Of a stretch of DNA of 20,246 nucleotides, positions 7,778 to 14,577 are shown in pieces. How positions within the stretch are numbered: the stretch's first letter is position 1; every line of letters begins with the position of its first letter. The notes under the pieces were generated by a model. The model did not search any database. It was not told the origin of the DNA and saw only the letters and a list, made by a program, of their open reading frames with translations. The translations under genes were made by a program, and so were the position numbers. Source of the DNA: Leadbetterella sp964423865 (GTDB taxonomy: Bacteria > Bacteroidota > Bacteroidia > Cytophagales > Spirosomataceae). The stretch is taken from positions 1-20,246 of the forward strand of contig CAYRGN010000057.1 of NCBI GenBank assembly GCA_964423865.1. The letters run 5' to 3'.

Positions 7778-8842
7778 TTAAAAACGGTAAACCAGGGCGT
7801 TGCAGTGCATGCCTGCGCCAACGGAAGCGAAAACCACGGTCATGCCCGGTGTTATGCGGTAGCCCTCCAGGTTGCCTTTCAGTATAAGATCCAACATGGT
7901 GGGAATGGTGGCCACGGAGGTATTCCCGGTAAAATGGATGGTCACGGGAATTTTTCCTTCAAAAGAAAGTCCTTCCATACCGTACATCCGGGCGAGGTTA
8001 TGGGCGAAAGCATTCAGCATTTTGCCGTTGGCCTGGTGAAACAGGAACATGTCTACGTCGGAAGCGTTCAATCCGGCTTTGTCGAGGGCCTTTTTGATGA
8101 CCTGGGGTACCCAGACGGTAGCGTATTTGTAGACGTCTTTGCCGTTCATTTTGAAAAGGGTAGGGTCATTCCATTCCCGGTTGTAGGAGCGGTCAAGGTA
8201 AATGCAGGCGATGTCTTCTTGTGCATGAGAGAATGTAGCGTAGGAGACAATGCCGGCCGGTTCGTCATCGGAAGCGCTTACAATGGTGGCGCCGCATCCG
8301 TCGGCCAGGATCATGGAGTCGAGGTCGTAAGGGTCCACAAGACGGGAGGCTACCTCAATCCCCACCACCAGCACGTGGGTGGCGTCGCCCGCCTGAATGG
8401 CCTGGTGCGCCTGGATGATGCCTTGTACCCAGCCCGGACAGCCGAAGAGGATATCGTAGGCGAAACAATGGTGGTTGGTAATGCCGAGGCGGTGTTTGAG
8501 CAGGGCGGCCATGTTCGGTACGGTATGAAAACCCTGGCGGCCTTCGAGCATGTTTCCTGCATTATGACCCACAATGATGCCGTCAATTTTATTCCGGTCG
8601 TGTCCCCAGGAGGTGAGGGCATTTTCACAGGCCTGGGCCATCAGGGGTACCGAATCGCCGGTTTCGGGGATATAGCCCCTTTCTTTGATGCCGGTGATTT
8701 GTTCAAGTTTGGCGACAATCTCCTCCACGGGTTTGTTCATGGGGGTGCCGTCTTCGTTCAGAAAAGTACGGTCAAGGAAATAACTGTTGGGTATTCTCCT
8801 TTCAGGCATGGCGGAGCCTGTGGCTGCAATCGACGTTTTCAA
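7778..8842 (-). CDS. 3-oxoacyl-ACP synthase III-like condensing enzyme
   Basis: A thiolase-fold KAS III-type enzyme of 354 aa, longer than housekeeping FabH (about 317). The catalytic triad is intact: C135 in AYDILFGCPGWVQGI, H269 in FHQANGKML, and N307 in FTGNTSVATIP. The C-terminal glycine loop VFASVGAGMHCNALVYRF is also present. Such enzymes join an acyl-CoA or acyl-ACP to malonyl-ACP. The extra length lies mainly in an insertion after the first strand (residues about 22-50), so it may use a different acyl donor from FabH or serve a lipid or secondary pathway; no fatty-acid or biosynthetic neighbours help to decide. The start is TTG (8840-8842), followed at once by the first beta strand (SIAATGSAMPE). 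The next Met, residue 12, would delete that strand, and a stop lies three codons upstream of the TTG. Confidence 0.88.
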   Translation of the reverse strand: MKTSIAATGSAMPERRIPNSYFLDRTFLNEDGTPMNKPVEEIVAKLEQITGIKERGYIPETGDSVPLMAQACENALTSWGHDRNKIDGIIVGHNAGNMLEGRQGFHTVPNMAALLKHRLGITNHHCFAYDILFGCPGWVQGIIQAHQAIQAGDATHVLVVGIEVASRLVDPYDLDSMILADGCGATIVSASDDEPAGIVSYATFSHAQEDIACIYLDRSYNREWNDPTLFKMNGKDVYKYATVWVPQVIKKALDKAGLNASDVDMFLFHQANGKMLNAFAHNLARMYGMEGLSFEGKIPVTIHFTGNTSVATIPTMLDLILKGNLEGYRITPGMTVVFASVGAGMHCNALVYRF

Positions 8843-8981
8843 ATGTATTCAGGTATATTGGTGGGTAAAAATAAGGATATTTTACAGATTCCAAAAGAAA
8901 ATGCATCGGAAGGGACTTTCCGGGATACCTGATCTCAGGGACCGCACCGGTAGAAAACAGGTCGGGTGATTGTGGATATTT

Positions 8982-9011
8982 CGGGATGAGGTCTGGTAGG
9001 TGACCATCCCG
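8982..9011 (-). terminator. Strong hairpin after the trehalase-like gene
   Basis: CGGGAT (8982-8987) pairs with ATCCCG (9006-9011), and after a 2-nt bulge GGTC (8990-8993) pairs with GACC (9002-9005). That makes 10 pairs, mostly GC, with an 8-nt loop. It begins 3 nt past the stop codon at 9015. No T run follows on the minus strand, so it may be a transcript-end or stabilising hairpin rather than a classical terminator. The remaining gap (8843-8981) shows no gene. Confidence 0.45.
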
Positions 9012-9014
9012 CCG

Positions 9015-10466
9015 TTATTCGTTTAGAAGAGCGGTAAGTACCGCTATGGCGCCGTCTATTCTTGCTGGTGCAGTCGGGCTGCTGTCGGGGTCTTTCAGGT
9101 TATATACGGGTAAAATATGTTGGTGTCGGGTAAAATAGGCTTTGTTCAGGCTGATCCAGCGCTGCTTCAGGGTTTCGGCCAGGTCGGTTTTTCCGGCTTT
9201 CCGGAGGGCCAGGATGGTCAGGTAATTCATTTCTGCGGATCCATACGCGGCAGAAAGGTCATCTACTACCCCGTTTTCCGTAAGGAAATGCTGTTCGATT
9301 TTTGCTACTACGCCCGCGGTCTGGCCCGCGTCACTCAGTCCGGTCAGTACCGGGAAAATCGCGGCGAGGGTTTCCGCATCGGAGGGTTTCCCGACCACAA
9401 AGTCGTAATCGTAATAAAATTGTCGGGCGGGGTCATACAGGTAGTGGTCGTACATTTCCTTGCGGATTTTTCCCAGGGCGGCATAGCTTTCGGCGTATTC
9501 CGGGCGTTTTTTAGCGGTAAAGGAGGTGGCCAGTACCTGTTCAAAATGATAGAGGGCGGCGTTAAGGTCTACAGGCAGGAAACGGTCGGGGTTTTGTCTT
9601 CCCTCTGCGAAGAAGCGGGACGAACCCTCCCATTCCGTACTTTTCAGGAGAGAAATGCAGGCATTGGCCTTTCCTTCGGAATAGAAGCGATTCAATGTTT
9701 TGTTGTTTTCCAGCACCACCACCGACTTATACGCACCGGATGACGGCAGGTCGTGGTCGCCTGCGGCCATGCGGGCCTGGTAGTCGCGGGCCATCAGGTT
9801 GCCGAACCAGGGCAACAGTTGGGGTTGTTGCTCTGCTACGGCTTCGGCCATGAGGGAAAGCAGGGGGAAACCGGAGAAGCCCAGGTAATAGGAACGGTTG
9901 CCGTACGGTACATAGCCGTAGTCTTGTATAAACTGAAAGGCGTTGGTGGCCATGCCGGCCGCCAGGGAATCTTCACCCAGGCTCTGAAAAGCTTTGACCG
10001 CAAAAAAGCTGCGGTAGGCGTTGTATTCCGGGAACATGCCTCCGCCCGACAGGTAACGCATACGGGTGGGTATCAGGGAGCCGCCGTCGTCTTTCGGCCG
10101 GGTCAGCAATTCTTGGAAGGTGTGGGTGATGTAGGTTTCGAAGTCGAGGTCTGACGGGGTATAGGCCGTAGTATAGTCGGGTAGGGTGAAATGTTCGGCC
10201 ACAAACGCAGAGAGGTCAAATCCCGGTGCTGTTTTGGCTTGGAGGTAGCGTTCCAGCACTTTTTCGGCTTTGCCCCGGGGAACGGCGTCCCAGAACGTTT
10301 TGGGCGATGCAAAGAGGTGGGCGGCTTGGATGTCTTTGTACAGATCGCCCCAGAGAGTTTCCGGGTCACGGTATTCCTTTTTGGTGACTGATCCACACGA
10401 AATAGCAACAAACGCGATAATATTCGCCAGAAATAACGTGAAATATGAAGTGTTAATTTTTTTCAT
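9015..10466 (-). CDS. GH37 trehalase-like lipoprotein with degenerate catalytic motifs
   Basis: A 483-aa lipoprotein: signal at residues 1-23 with lipobox AISC (Cys 24). The rest follows the order of periplasmic trehalase (TreA): LWGDLYKDIQAAHLF (39-52), KTFWDAVP (56-63), PGFDLSAFVAEHFTLP (81-96), the LTRP segment (121-124), YVPYGNRSYYL (185-195), SSRFF then LPVDLNAALYHFEQVLA (282-313), and YYDYD (350-354). The active-site features are altered, however. The PGGRFxExYxWDxY signature has become GGMFPEYNAYRSFF (142-155); the WDFSSR catalytic Asp is Glu (E280 in WEGSSR); the QWDxPxGWxP signature is missing near 405-420; the Glu of the VEKYD motif is Pro (P453 in ILPVYN); and the glycine-rich loop before the C-terminus is absent. 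It is therefore probably not an active trehalase but a sugar-binding or structural relative, or an enzyme of changed specificity. The ATG is at 10464-10466. It lies 32 nt after the small membrane protein and probably shares its operon. Confidence 0.82.
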   Translation of the reverse strand: MKKINTSYFTLFLANIIAFVAISCGSVTKKEYRDPETLWGDLYKDIQAAHLFASPKTFWDAVPRGKAEKVLERYLQAKTAPGFDLSAFVAEHFTLPDYTTAYTPSDLDFETYITHTFQELLTRPKDDGGSLIPTRMRYLSGGGMFPEYNAYRSFFAVKAFQSLGEDSLAAGMATNAFQFIQDYGYVPYGNRSYYLGFSGFPLLSLMAEAVAEQQPQLLPWFGNLMARDYQARMAAGDHDLPSSGAYKSVVVLENNKTLNRFYSEGKANACISLLKSTEWEGSSRFFAEGRQNPDRFLPVDLNAALYHFEQVLATSFTAKKRPEYAESYAALGKIRKEMYDHYLYDPARQFYYDYDFVVGKPSDAETLAAIFPVLTGLSDAGQTAGVVAKIEQHFLTENGVVDDLSAAYGSAEMNYLTILALRKAGKTDLAETLKQRWISLNKAYFTRHQHILPVYNLKDPDSSPTAPARIDGAIAVLTALLNE

Positions 10467-10479
10467 AGGTACGAAGTTT

Positions 10480-10507
10480 AGCTATCAGCCGTCAGCTATC
10501 AGCTTTT
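10480..10507. repeat. 7-bp-period degenerate tandem repeat, copy A
   Basis: On the plus strand the bases divide into heptamers AGCTATC, AGCCGTC, AGCTATC and AGCTTTT. The array starts exactly 13 nt upstream of the trehalase-like start codon and runs into the 3' end of the small membrane protein gene, whose TGA stop (10499-10501) lies inside it. The same period and motif occur at 13867 and 19761. Confidence 0.7.
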
Positions 10508-10729
10508 AGGACGGGGACTGGTTTTGGCTTGTGGGTGGCAGGCGGTGGGAGGTGTTTCTTCCGATGTGTGAAAAGTAGGGGGAGTGTCATCCGGGGAGAG
10601 CTGGGCGCCGGGCGTCGCTTTCTTCTTTTTCCAGGGGGGAGTGGTCTGCCGCGCCATATCGACCAGTAACAGAATTACGATCAATAAAAAGACGATAAAA
10701 ACGATTTTGAAAATCTTATTGTTCTTCAA
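10499..10729 (-). CDS. Small single-pass membrane protein with a Pro-rich tail
   Basis: A 76-aa protein: a short basic N-terminus, one membrane helix (about residues 8-23), then DMARQTTPPWKKKK and a hydrophilic tail rich in Pro and Thr. By the positive-inside rule both ends are basic, so the orientation is not clear. I do not recognise a family. The start is TTG at 10727-10729, overlapping the sixA stop in the arrangement TTGA, which argues for translational coupling and for the frame being real. A stop lies six codons upstream and no ATG is available between. The last codons and the stop come from the heptamer repeat at 10480-10507, so the original C-terminus may have been changed. Confidence 0.6.
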   Translation of the reverse strand: MKNNKIFKIVFIVFLLIVILLLVDMARQTTPPWKKKKATPGAQLSPDDTPPTFHTSEETPPTACHPQAKTSPRPKS

Positions 10730-11250
10730 TTTATTTCTAATTTTTTACCGTCAATTCTCTTTATAAAGTGGCCCAGATTCCCGGAGATTTCGCTCCATTC
10801 GAAGCCTTCAAACCGGAGGTGAATGACAGTAGCCTTTCGCAGGTGCCCGCCGGTGTCGTCACGGGTCAGGTAATCGGTGAAATAGGATACGTCGGGGTTA
10901 TGTCCTACGATCATGGCATGCTGGATGTGGGCAGGAATTCCGTTCAGTACTTCCAGGTATCCGCGGGGGCCGGTGCCGTAGAGTACGTCCCGAACCTCTA
11001 TTTTTTCGGTGTTAAAACGAATTTGCTCCGCAATATAGGTAGCGGTGGAGAGGGCGCGGGCGGCTCCGCTGGAGTAAATGGCCTCTATAACGGGGAAATA
11101 TTCCGAAAGATAGCGTCCTACCTTCGCGGCTTCCATGACCCCTTTGGAGATCAGTTCCCGGTCGTAATCGCGTACCACGGTGAGGTTGCCGTTTTCTTCG
11201 GCGGTGGCGTGACGTACAATGAAGAGGTCTTTTGTCAGCTGAAGGCTCAT
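10726..11250 (-). CDS. sixA: SixA-like histidine phosphatase
   Basis: A 174-aa cytoplasmic protein of the histidine phosphatase (phosphoglycerate mutase-like) superfamily. Visible residues are the RHG-type motif FIVRHATAEE (R13, H14, the phospho-accepting His), R65 in SSGAARALSTA, and H117 in MIVGHNPDVS. The short single-domain form and this arrangement fit SixA, which in E. coli dephosphorylates phosphohistidine on a phosphotransfer domain. Whether it acts on a phosphorelay protein or a small molecule here is not shown. It starts with an ATG 6 nt after the SDR stop and overlaps the next gene by 4 nt, so the three genes form an operon. The nearby orphan kinase is a possible but unproven link. 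Confidence 0.85.
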   Translation of the reverse strand: MSLQLTKDLFIVRHATAEENGNLTVVRDYDRELISKGVMEAAKVGRYLSEYFPVIEAIYSSGAARALSTATYIAEQIRFNTEKIEVRDVLYGTGPRGYLEVLNGIPAHIQHAMIVGHNPDVSYFTDYLTRDDTGGHLRKATVIHLRFEGFEWSEISGNLGHFIKRIDGKKLEIN

Positions 11251-11256
11251 GACTAT

Positions 11257-12054
11257 TTATTTGGGTGCCTGTTTGCGTACAATACGGTTGAGCAGGCCGG
11301 GGAAAAATCGTTTGAGATATACCCCCGCCACTTCTTTTCCCCCAATATACATTTCTTCCCGGTTAAGGAGAATACCCCGGATGATTTTGTCGGCGCACTC
11401 TTCCGCCGATATGCCCTGGTTCTGGTTTTCGTCCATTTTACCGTGCTTTCCACCGTCCGCGGCGAAGGCGTTAATAGAGATAGCGGTTTTAATATAGCCG
11501 GGGCATACCAGCATGACCTTGATGTTCCGCTCGTACACCTCGGAGCGCAGTGCATCATAAAAACCGTGAAGGGCGTGTTTGGAGCCGCAGTATCCCGCGC
11601 GCATGGGAGAACCGAGCTTGCCGGATATGCTGCTGGTGACCAGCAGGTGGCCGGAGTTTTGGCGTATCATAACGGGCAGAACCGCCTTGGTGAGGGCCAC
11701 TACCGAAAGGTAATTCAGGTTCATCAGGCGTTCAAACACTTCCATTTTGGTGTCTACCACGCTGGAGCGCTGAGATACCCCCGCATTATTAAAGAGGATG
11801 TCTATGCGGCCGAATTTTTGAAGCACGGTCTCTACGGCCGCCGGGATCCCCTCCAGGTTTTCCATGTCGATGGGCAGTACCAGCACTTCCTCATCGCTGA
11901 GGCCTGTGGTTGCTTTAACCCTTTCGAGTTCTTCTTTCCGCCGGGCAGACAGTACCAGTTTCGCTCCCTCTTTCGCAGCGGCCAGGGCCGTGGCTTCGCC
12001 GATACCCGATGAAGCCCCGGTAATCCAGAAAACAGATCCTTTTATTTCACTCAT
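11257..12054 (-). CDS. Short-chain dehydrogenase/reductase (SDR)
   Basis: A classical SDR of 265 aa that should catalyse an NAD(P)-dependent carbonyl/alcohol conversion. The cofactor loop TGASSGIGEA is at residues 12-21, NNAG at 89-92, the catalytic Ser at 142 in VTSSISGKLG, and YxxxK at 155-159 (YCGSK). Arg38/Arg39 after the second strand (SARRKEEL) favour NADP(H). The C-terminal part (from about 190) resembles the DHRS7-like branch, with a hydrophobic-basic tail ending in RFFPGLLNRIVRKQAPK that might touch the membrane. The substrate cannot be told. First gene of the SDR-sixA-small membrane protein operon. Confidence 0.9.
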   Translation of the reverse strand: MSEIKGSVFWITGASSGIGEATALAAAKEGAKLVLSARRKEELERVKATTGLSDEEVLVLPIDMENLEGIPAAVETVLQKFGRIDILFNNAGVSQRSSVVDTKMEVFERLMNLNYLSVVALTKAVLPVMIRQNSGHLLVTSSISGKLGSPMRAGYCGSKHALHGFYDALRSEVYERNIKVMLVCPGYIKTAISINAFAADGGKHGKMDENQNQGISAEECADKIIRGILLNREEMYIGGKEVAGVYLKRFFPGLLNRIVRKQAPK

Positions 12055-12079
12055 ATATACATTTCAATAAACCTATGTG

Positions 12080-12087
12080 CAAAGGTA
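12080..12087 (-). promoter_or_regulatory. -7 promoter element for the SDR operon
   Basis: TACCTTTG on the minus strand fits TAnnTTTG and is the same octamer as in the heme operon promoter. It lies just past the glutamate dehydrogenase terminator and would give a leader of about 18 nt before the SDR ATG. No TTG was found at the ideal upstream spacing. Confidence 0.42.
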
Positions 12088-12110
12088 AAATAAAAGTGGA
12101 TATCTAAAAA

Positions 12111-12133
12111 GGGTGCGGTTCTCAACCGTACCC
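12111..12133 (-). terminator. Terminator of glutamate dehydrogenase, overlapping its stop codon
   Basis: Minus strand: GGGT, a C-A mismatch position, CGGTT, loop GAG, AACCG, ACCC, then TTTTT. The upstream arm and part of the loop are the last codons and stop of the gdh gene (12122-12133), so the hairpin is partly coding. Confidence 0.75.
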
Positions 12134-13399
12134 TCCCCGGAATTTATAGGAGCTGGAAACCTTGTCGATGGCCAGGATGTAGGCGGCCAAGCGCAGGGAG
12201 ACCTTGTATTTTTCAGAGGTTTCGTAGACGTTGTTAAAAGCGTCTTTCATCACGCGGTCGCTTCTCCTGTTGATCCGGTCGAGGGGCCATTTATAGCCCA
12301 TGCGGTTTTGTACCCATTCGAAATACGATACGGTGACGCCTCCCGCATTGGCCAGGATATCGGGCACCACCATAATGCCTTTGTCGTGGATAATGTCATC
12401 GGCCGTGGCGGAAGTAGGGCCATTGGCGCCTTCCACAATAAGTTTCGCCTGTATTTTGGATGCGTTGTGGCGGGTGATCACGTCTTCTTTCGCGGCGGGT
12501 ACCAGCAGGTCTACAGGCAGGAAGAGGAGTTCTTCGGCCGGTATTTTTTCGGCGCCGTCAAAACCTTCCAGGATGCCGTTATGCTGATTGCGGTATTCTA
12601 TGGCCTTGTCGAGGTCTATTCCTTTATCGTTATAGTAGGCGCCGGATACGTCGCTGATACCGGTGACGGTAACCCCTTTTTCTTTCAGGAGAAGTGCGGC
12701 ATTTGAACCCACATTGCCGAAGCCCTGCACGGCGGCGGTGGCCCGGTAGGGATTTAGTTTTATCTTCTCCATGGCCGAAATGGCCGAAACGGTCACGCCC
12801 CGTCCGGTGGCTTCGGTGCGCCCGAGGGAACCGCCCAGTACCAGGGGTTTTCCTGTAACCACCGCTTGGGTGGTCATGCCTTTGGCTTTGGAATACTCGT
12901 CCATCAGCCAGGCCATTTCTCTTGGACCCGTACCCATGTCGGGTGCCGGGATATCCTTGTCCGGACCGAAGATATCAAGCATGCCCAGGGTATACGCGCG
13001 CACCAGGCGCTCAATTTCTCCTGCCGACATTTCGCGGGGATTGCAGGCGATGCCTCCTTTGGCGCCTCCGTAGGGGATATCCACCACCGCGCATTTCCAG
13101 GTCATCCAGGCCGCCAGGGCCCGCACTTCGTCGAGGGTCACCCCGGGGTCTAGTCGTACACCGCCTTTGCCCGGACCAAGAATGGTGGAGTGAATCACGC
13201 GGTATCCCTCAAAAACTTTGATTTTCCCGTTGTCCATGGTCACGGGCAGACCCACAATCACCTGACGGGCAGGAACCTTCAGGATATCATACATTTCATC
13301 AGGCAGGCCGAGAATCCGTATGGCGGCATTAAACCGCGACATCATGGAATCCAGGGGATTTTCACTGGCCGGAACAGGCGCCGGTTCTATGTAACTCAT
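12122..13399 (-). CDS. gdhA: Glutamate dehydrogenase (Glu/Leu/Phe/Val dehydrogenase family)
   Basis: A 425-aa cytoplasmic enzyme of the length of the RocG/GudB-type hexameric glutamate dehydrogenases. It interconverts glutamate and 2-oxoglutarate plus ammonium. The substrate domain has GPGKGG (K78), WKCAVVDIPYGGAKGG (K102 and catalytic K114) and the catalytic Asp in DIPAPDMGTG (D154). The nucleotide domain has the Rossmann loop GFGNVG (226-231), with D250 at the end of the second strand (GISDVSG). C-terminal motifs VEGANGPTSATAD and VPDILANAGGVTVSYFEW are intact. Cofactor choice (NAD or NADP) cannot be settled by eye. It starts at the ATG at 13397-13399 and has its own promoter (13418-13448) and terminator (12111-12133), so it is a single-gene unit. 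Confidence 0.95.
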   Translation of the reverse strand: MSYIEPAPVPASENPLDSMMSRFNAAIRILGLPDEMYDILKVPARQVIVGLPVTMDNGKIKVFEGYRVIHSTILGPGKGGVRLDPGVTLDEVRALAAWMTWKCAVVDIPYGGAKGGIACNPREMSAGEIERLVRAYTLGMLDIFGPDKDIPAPDMGTGPREMAWLMDEYSKAKGMTTQAVVTGKPLVLGGSLGRTEATGRGVTVSAISAMEKIKLNPYRATAAVQGFGNVGSNAALLLKEKGVTVTGISDVSGAYYNDKGIDLDKAIEYRNQHNGILEGFDGAEKIPAEELLFLPVDLLVPAAKEDVITRHNASKIQAKLIVEGANGPTSATADDIIHDKGIMVVPDILANAGGVTVSYFEWVQNRMGYKWPLDRINRRSDRVMKDAFNNVYETSEKYKVSLRLAAYILAIDKVSSSYKFRGGYG

Positions 13400-13417
13400 T
13401 GAAGACTATTTTTGCTA

Positions 13418-13448
13418 CAAACATACGCAATTTAATCAATCCCTCAAA
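13418..13448 (-). promoter_or_regulatory. Near-ideal promoter of glutamate dehydrogenase
   Basis: Minus strand: TTTG (13445-13448), 19 bp, TATGTTTG (13418-13425). Both elements and the spacing match the Bacteroidota consensus exactly. Transcription would start near 13411, leaving a leader of about 12 nt. The rest of the gap (13449-13595) is AT-rich and shows only a weak 5-bp inverted repeat near 13495-13514; no gene is seen. Confidence 0.7.
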
Positions 13449-13595
13449 CATGCTATTTTTTCTCAAAAAAATACTATGGAAATTGAGCAAAATGCCTACT
13501 TTTTATTTGGTAGGAGAGGCTGCTCAACAAAGGAAAGTGCTGTTTTTCCCTGAAGAAGAGAAAATAATTTTTTAGGGGAGAGAGAGGCAGGGGTT

Positions 13596-13853
13596 TCAGG
13601 ATTCGCGAAGGACTCGTACAATGTGTTCTACGGTATGTTCATCGGCTTCGTAAAACCAGATATTGTGGGGCTGAAGGCACAAGACAGGGGCAAATTTGCA
13701 GCGGTCTGTACATTCCGTACGAAAAATCTCCACATCGGTGTGTACGCGGCGCCTGATTTCATTTTTCAGGAGTTTCCTGAAGTCTTTGTGCCGGCCGCAT
13801 TTGCTGCCGTGGCAGACAAAGAGGGAGACGTCGGGGAAAGCGGGCTCTTTCAT
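13596..13853 (-). CDS. Thioredoxin-fold [2Fe-2S] ferredoxin-like protein
   Basis: An 85-aa soluble protein with the cysteine spacing of thioredoxin-like [2Fe-2S] ferredoxins: C14-x4-C19 (FVCHGSKCGR) and, after one helix, C48-x3-C52 (TECTDRCKFAP). A further Cys at 59 lies in PVLCLQPHNIWF, and the C-terminus is the expected strand-helix (WFYEADEHTVEHIVRVL). This family includes stand-alone ferredoxins and the NuoE cluster domain; at this size it is probably an electron carrier or an iron-sulfur sensor. It lies downstream of the Fur-family gene, which suggests but does not prove a link to iron. It starts at an ATG at 13851-13853, with a heptamer repeat array 13 nt upstream. Confidence 0.85.
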   Translation of the reverse strand: MKEPAFPDVSLFVCHGSKCGRHKDFRKLLKNEIRRRVHTDVEIFRTECTDRCKFAPVLCLQPHNIWFYEADEHTVEHIVRVLRES

Positions 13854-13866
13854 CGGGATGTATTTT

Positions 13867-13894
13867 AGCTATCGGCTTTCAGAAATCAACTTTC
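13867..13894. repeat. 7-bp-period degenerate tandem repeat, copy B
   Basis: Plus-strand heptamers AGCTATC, GGCTTTC, AGAAATC and AACTTTC, followed by GGCC. The array begins exactly 13 nt upstream of the [2Fe-2S] gene start codon, the same offset as copy A at 10480. More degenerate than copy A. Confidence 0.5.
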
Positions 13895-13961
13895 GGCCGC
13901 AGCAGGGCGGGAAACTACTGGCCGTTTGCGGCAGTATCCCCGGCGATGCGGGCCTGTCAAC

Positions 13962-13969
13962 CAAAGGTA
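13962..13969 (-). promoter_or_regulatory. Possible -7 element upstream of the [2Fe-2S] gene
   Basis: TACCTTTG on the minus strand, identical to the octamer before the SDR and heme operons, starting right after the fur stop codon. It lacks a TTG at the expected spacing and would make a leader of about 100 nt that includes the repeat array. Confidence 0.3.
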
Positions 13970-13970
13970 C

Positions 13971-14438
13971 TTACTTTTTCTGACAGCTGTGGCATACTCC
14001 GTAAAAAACCAGGGAGTGGTCTTTGATTTCAATATCGCTGTAGCGGGATGCGGTATTCTGAATCAACAGGAGGCGGGGATCACAGAATTCAATCACCTTA
14101 TTGCATTTCGTGCAGATAATATGGCTGTGCTGCCTCCTTCCGAAGGCTTTTTCATAGCGCGCAGCATTATTGTTGCCGAAGTTATGGCGTATCACCAGCC
14201 CAATCTCGGTCAACAATTCCACCACATTATATACTGTGGCTTTACTGACATTGAAATTCTGTTGTAGCATGGAGTCAAAGAGGTCTTCAATCTCGAAATG
14301 ATCCTCGCGTTTATAGATCTCTTCCAGTATCCTGTAACGTTCCTGCGTTTTCCGTAAGCCCAGCTCTTCAATTTTAGAATCCAGCACCTGCCGGGCCTGA
14401 TCGTAAAGGGTGGGTTCTTTTTGTGCCTCTTTAACCAT
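13971..14438 (-). CDS. Fur-family transcriptional regulator
   Basis: A 155-aa metal-dependent repressor. The winged-helix DNA-binding domain spans about residues 15-95, with EDHFEIEDLFD (H47) and the recognition helix region NVSKATVYNVVELLTEIGLV. The dimerisation domain has HSHIICTKCNKVIEF (H104, H106, C109, C112), DHSLVFYGVC (H141) and the second zinc pair C149-x2-C152 (VCHSCQ). These match the structural zinc site and likely regulatory site of Fur. The closest role is iron-responsive repression, and the heme uptake operon just upstream on the chromosome fits, but PerR or Zur function cannot be excluded by eye. The N-terminal 14 residues are an extension typical of Bacteroidota members. The ATG is at 14436-14438. 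No consensus promoter was found before it. Confidence 0.92.
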   Translation of the reverse strand: MVKEAQKEPTLYDQARQVLDSKIEELGLRKTQERYRILEEIYKREDHFEIEDLFDSMLQQNFNVSKATVYNVVELLTEIGLVIRHNFGNNNAARYEKAFGRRQHSHIICTKCNKVIEFCDPRLLLIQNTASRYSDIEIKDHSLVFYGVCHSCQKK

Positions 14439-14529
14439 GAGATAATTTTGCGGGACTGTTTCCCCTGTTTTAACTTAGAACAATTTTAAATAGGGAATAG
14501 TTTCGAAGGAAACAAAGGGTCCTGTAAAG

Positions 14530-14562
14530 AGAAAACAGCCCGGCTATACCAGGCTGTTTTCT
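14530..14562 (-). terminator. Terminator of the heme operon
   Basis: A perfect 11-bp stem (14530-14540 with 14552-14562; core AAAACAGCC/GGCTGTTTT) with an 11-nt loop, 15 nt after the HmuY-family stop. The A/T ends of the stem supply a U-rich tail in either direction. Confidence 0.8.
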
Positions 14563-14577
14563 GTGGGGTCGAAGATA

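Noticed and set aside
8840..8847. TACATTTG (minus strand) as a promoter -7 element for the KAS III-like gene
   Set aside because: It overlaps the TTG start codon, so transcription would begin inside the gene, and no upstream element stands at the right spacing.
7805..8932. A 375-codon open frame on the plus strand
   Set aside because: It is a mirror of the KAS III-like gene, whose catalytic triad is intact on the minus strand; the plus-strand product has no recognisable features.
9015..10466. Calling the lipoprotein an active alpha,alpha-trehalase (treA)
   Set aside because: The overall fold markers are there, but the catalytic Asp and Glu and both family signatures are changed or missing.
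10768..12012. A 414-codon open frame on the plus strand
   Set aside because: It lies antisense across sixA and the SDR gene, both of which have full family motifs. Its translation shows no domain, and it appears to follow from codon bias on the opposite strand.
13529..13548. GGAAA/TTTCC hairpin as a terminator for the [2Fe-2S] gene
   Set aside because: Only five pairs with weak geometry; not distinguishable from chance in AT-rich DNA.
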